A DNA stretch of 64,000 nucleotides from Paraburkholderia haematera (lineage in GTDB: Bacteria; Pseudomonadota; Gammaproteobacteria; Burkholderiales; Burkholderiaceae), in contig NZ_CAJNBK010000003.1 in NCBI RefSeq assembly GCF_905220975.1, positions 186,001 through 250,000 on the forward strand, given 5' to 3'. Of this stretch, positions 62,097 through 64,000 are shown one piece after another. Each line of letters starts with the position of its first letter. The first letter of the stretch is position 1. A program made the position numbers and the translations under genes. The notes under the pieces are model-generated. The model saw only the letters and a program-made list of their open reading frames with translations. It was not told the origin of the DNA and searched no databases.

Positions 62097-64000
62097 ATGA
62101 AAATATCGTTACCGCCGCATGAGCGGCCGAACCGCGTATACCCGCCGGGCACGCCGAGTCTGCATGGTTTGGCCTCGATCATCACCGGCGTGGTGGTGGT
62201 CTGCGCACTGTACTTCGGCCGTGAGGTGTTGATCCCGATCACGCTCTCCGTGCTGCTCAGCTTTCTGCTCGCGCCACTGGTGCAGGCGTTGCGGCGCTTG
62301 CACATGGGTCAATTGCCGTCGATCTTTATCGCCGTGCTGTTCGCCCTCGCCACCTTGCTGGCCGTCGGCGCGCTGATCGGGGCGCAACTGGTGCAACTGG
62401 CGGGCGACCTGCCGCAGTATCAGGAGGCGATCGAACAAAAGATCGAGACGGTGCAGGAGAAAACCGTCGGCCGGGCCGATTCGCTCATGAGCCGCGCCGC
62501 CGCCACGCTGCAACGCGTCGCGCCGAGCAAGCCGAGCCCGCCGCGCCTCACCGGACGCGCGGCGCGCAATGCGCCCGCCGTGCCGACACCCGTCGAAGTG
62601 CACGAGCCCTCGCCCACGCCGATGCAGCTCGCGCAACGCGCGCTGTCGCCGGCGATCGCGCCGATCGAGACCACCTTCATCGTGCTGGTCGTCACGATCT
62701 TTATCCTGTTGCAACGCGAAGACCTGCGCGACCGTCTGATCAGTCTGTTCGGTTCGCGCGATCTGCACCGCACCACCACCGCGATCAACGACGCCGCCGT
62801 GCGGCTGAGCCGCTATTTCGTCGCGCAACTGGGGGTGAATGTCAGCGCCGGCGGGGCCATCGCCATCGGGCTCGCGATCATCGGCGTGCCGGGGGCGCTG
62901 CTGTTCGGCGTGATTGCCGCCCTGCTGCGTTTCGTGCCGTACATCGGCATCTGGATCGCCGCGATTCTTGCGGTGTTTCTCGCCGCCGCCATTCAGCCGC
63001 AATGGACCATGGCGGTCTATACGCTGATTCTGTTTATCGTCGTCGATGTGGTGGCCGGGCAGGTCGCCGAGCCGCTGCTGTACGGGCATCGCTCGGGGCT
63101 GTCGCCGCTGGCGGTGGTGGTCGCGGCGATTTTCTGGAGCTGGCTGTGGGGGCCGGTCGGCCTCGTGCTGTCCACGCCGCTCACGCTGTGCGTCGTCACG
63201 TTGGGCCGCTATGCCGACCGTCTGAACTTCCTCACGGTGCTGCTGGGCGACCAGCCCGCGCTGACGCCCGCGCAGACTTTCTATCAGCGGATTCTGGCGG
63301 ACGATCCGCATGAAGCCATCGTGCAGGCCGAGCGCCTGCTGCGCGAGATGTCGCTAATCGATTACTACGACAAGGTCGCACTGGAGGGTCTCAAGCTCGC
63401 GCGCAACGATGCCATGCGCGGGGTGTTGATGCCCGAGCAGTTGACGCGGATCAACGACGCACTGGTCGATATCGTCGAAAACCTGGAAATCGCCGACGGA
63501 CTGCCGGATCGTCTGCCGCTCGCGGAACCGGCCGACTCTGCGGGGGCGATACTGGCTTCGGCGTCGGCTGATCTTTCGGAGCGGCACGACAGCCCCAATC
63601 CAGCCCGCCAGCAACTACGCCATGACACCGAAAAAACGTCGGTGCTGTGCGTGCCCGGACGCGGCGCATTCGACGAAGTCACCAGCGCGATCGCCGTGCA
63701 ATTGCTTGGCCGCCAGGGATTCACGCCGATGATGGCCACGCACTCGGGTTATCGCAGCGCGCATGCCGGCGAACCGAGCTTCAAGGACACTCCGATCATC
63801 TGCATCATCTCGCTCGATGCGCCGGAGTCGCCGCCGTACCTGCGCAATATGCTGCGGCGCACGCGGGAATGGCGGCCGAGGGCGACGCTGGTGGTCGGCG
63901 TCGGCGGCGCGCCCGAAGGCGGCCCGGAAACGGGCGCGACCGGCGCTTCGCACGCGGCGCCGACGTTCCGCGCGATGATCGAGGAATGCCAGGTGGCGGC
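62097..64000 (+). CDS. AI-2E family transporter (PerM-like), cut off by the window end
   Basis: The frame from ATG 62097 stays open to the last base (634 codons), so the stop is outside the window. Residues 20-110 and 170-400 hold about eight transmembrane helices (ITLSVLLSFLLAPLVQAL, ETTFIVLVVTIFILLQRED, LRFVPYIGIWIAAILAVFLA), typical of the AI-2E/PerM exporter family. A Pro/Ala-rich cytoplasmic insert sits near residues 140-180. After the last helix a soluble domain of over 200 residues follows (SVLCVPGRGAFDEVTSAIAV, ATLVVGVGGAPEGG), longer than in E. coli members. Substrate is unknown. Confidence 0.92.
   Translation, partial: MKISLPPHERPNRVYPPGTPSLHGLASIITGVVVVCALYFGREVLIPITLSVLLSFLLAPLVQALRRLHMGQLPSIFIAVLFALATLLAVGALIGAQLVQLAGDLPQYQEAIEQKIETVQEKTVGRADSLMSRAAATLQRVAPSKPSPPRLTGRAARNAPAVPTPVEVHEPSPTPMQLAQRALSPAIAPIETTFIVLVVTIFILLQREDLRDRLISLFGSRDLHRTTTAINDAAVRLSRYFVAQLGVNVSAGGAIAIGLAIIGVPGALLFGVIAALLRFVPYIGIWIAAILAVFLAAAIQPQWTMAVYTLILFIVVDVVAGQVAEPLLYGHRSGLSPLAVVVAAIFWSWLWGPVGLVLSTPLTLCVVTLGRYADRLNFLTVLLGDQPALTPAQTFYQRILADDPHEAIVQAERLLREMSLIDYYDKVALEGLKLARNDAMRGVLMPEQLTRINDALVDIVENLEIADGLPDRLPLAEPADSAGAILASASADLSERHDSPNPARQQLRHDTEKTSVLCVPGRGAFDEVTSAIAVQLLGRQGFTPMMATHSGYRSAHAGEPSFKDTPIICIISLDAPESPPYLRNMLRRTREWRPRATLVVGVGGAPEGGPETGATGASHAAPTFRAMIEECQVA

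Noticed and set aside
62109..63311. 400-codon minus-strand open frame
   Set aside because: It is the shadow of the AI-2E-family gene, whose plus-strand frame encodes clear transmembrane helices and remains open to the window end.

Overview
The window is high-GC chromosomal DNA that most resembles the beta-proteobacterial genus Paraburkholderia/Burkholderia. The basis is trimeric Gram-negative porins, DUF4148 and TIGR03118-type secreted proteins, a DUF3311/sodium:solute symporter pair, a VpsR-like sigma-54 regulator, and a P. aeruginosa-like mixed CobG/CbiD cobalamin locus. I saw no transposase, integrase, CRISPR array, rRNA or tRNA. About 56 protein genes are supported. The first (hybrid histidine kinase) and the last (AI-2E family exporter) run off the window ends.

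Layout. 1-8.7 kb: two-component kinase, transketolase, a porin remnant, a CobS/CobT-like AAA-ATPase plus VWA pair, a class II glutamine amidotransferase and MarC. 9-18 kb: a sodium:solute symporter, a GST, a phytochelatin-synthase-like lipoprotein, a DUF1289 protein and a diguanylate cyclase. These are followed by a divergent locus with a cupredoxin and a Tat-exported metallophosphatase on the left arm, and a small protein and a cytochrome-b-like membrane protein on the right arm. Both arms carry the same unusual promoter-like motif. 18-31 kb: M1 aminopeptidase, GST, ArsR and LysR regulators, patatin, a YkgJ-type cysteine-cluster protein, an amino-acid binding protein, a DadA-like oxidase with a divergent MocR regulator, and a TIGR03118 lipoprotein. 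31-48 kb: a sigma-54 activator, epoxide hydrolase, CidA/LrgB pair, EamA transporter, DJ-1/PfpI protein, carbonic anhydrase, DUF4148 protein, porin, DHA2 efflux pump, and a GcvA-like regulator divergent from an agmatinase/polyamine-binding-protein operon.

47.8-56.7 kb is a corrin-ring cobalamin locus in two divergent arms: cobL-cbiD-cobK-cobM on the minus strand, and a cobalamin riboswitch followed by cobG-cobH-cobI-cobJ on the plus strand. It combines the oxygen-dependent enzyme CobG with CbiD (normally from the anaerobic route) and a CbiG-like domain fused to CobJ. No cobF is seen. 56.7-64 kb: a YhaN/YhaO (SbcC/SbcD-like) pair, a DUF445 membrane protein and the AI-2E exporter.

The most interesting unexplained signals are three copies of a GGAAT-N17-(A/C)GT(C/T) motif, which look like promoters of an ECF-type sigma factor. 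Two drive the divergent cupredoxin/metallophosphatase and cytochrome-b-like arms, and one precedes the TIGR03118 gene. Also notable are helically phased TTGTGTG repeats in front of the MocR/DadA pair, a strong orphan terminator in a gene-free stretch, and several decayed genes.
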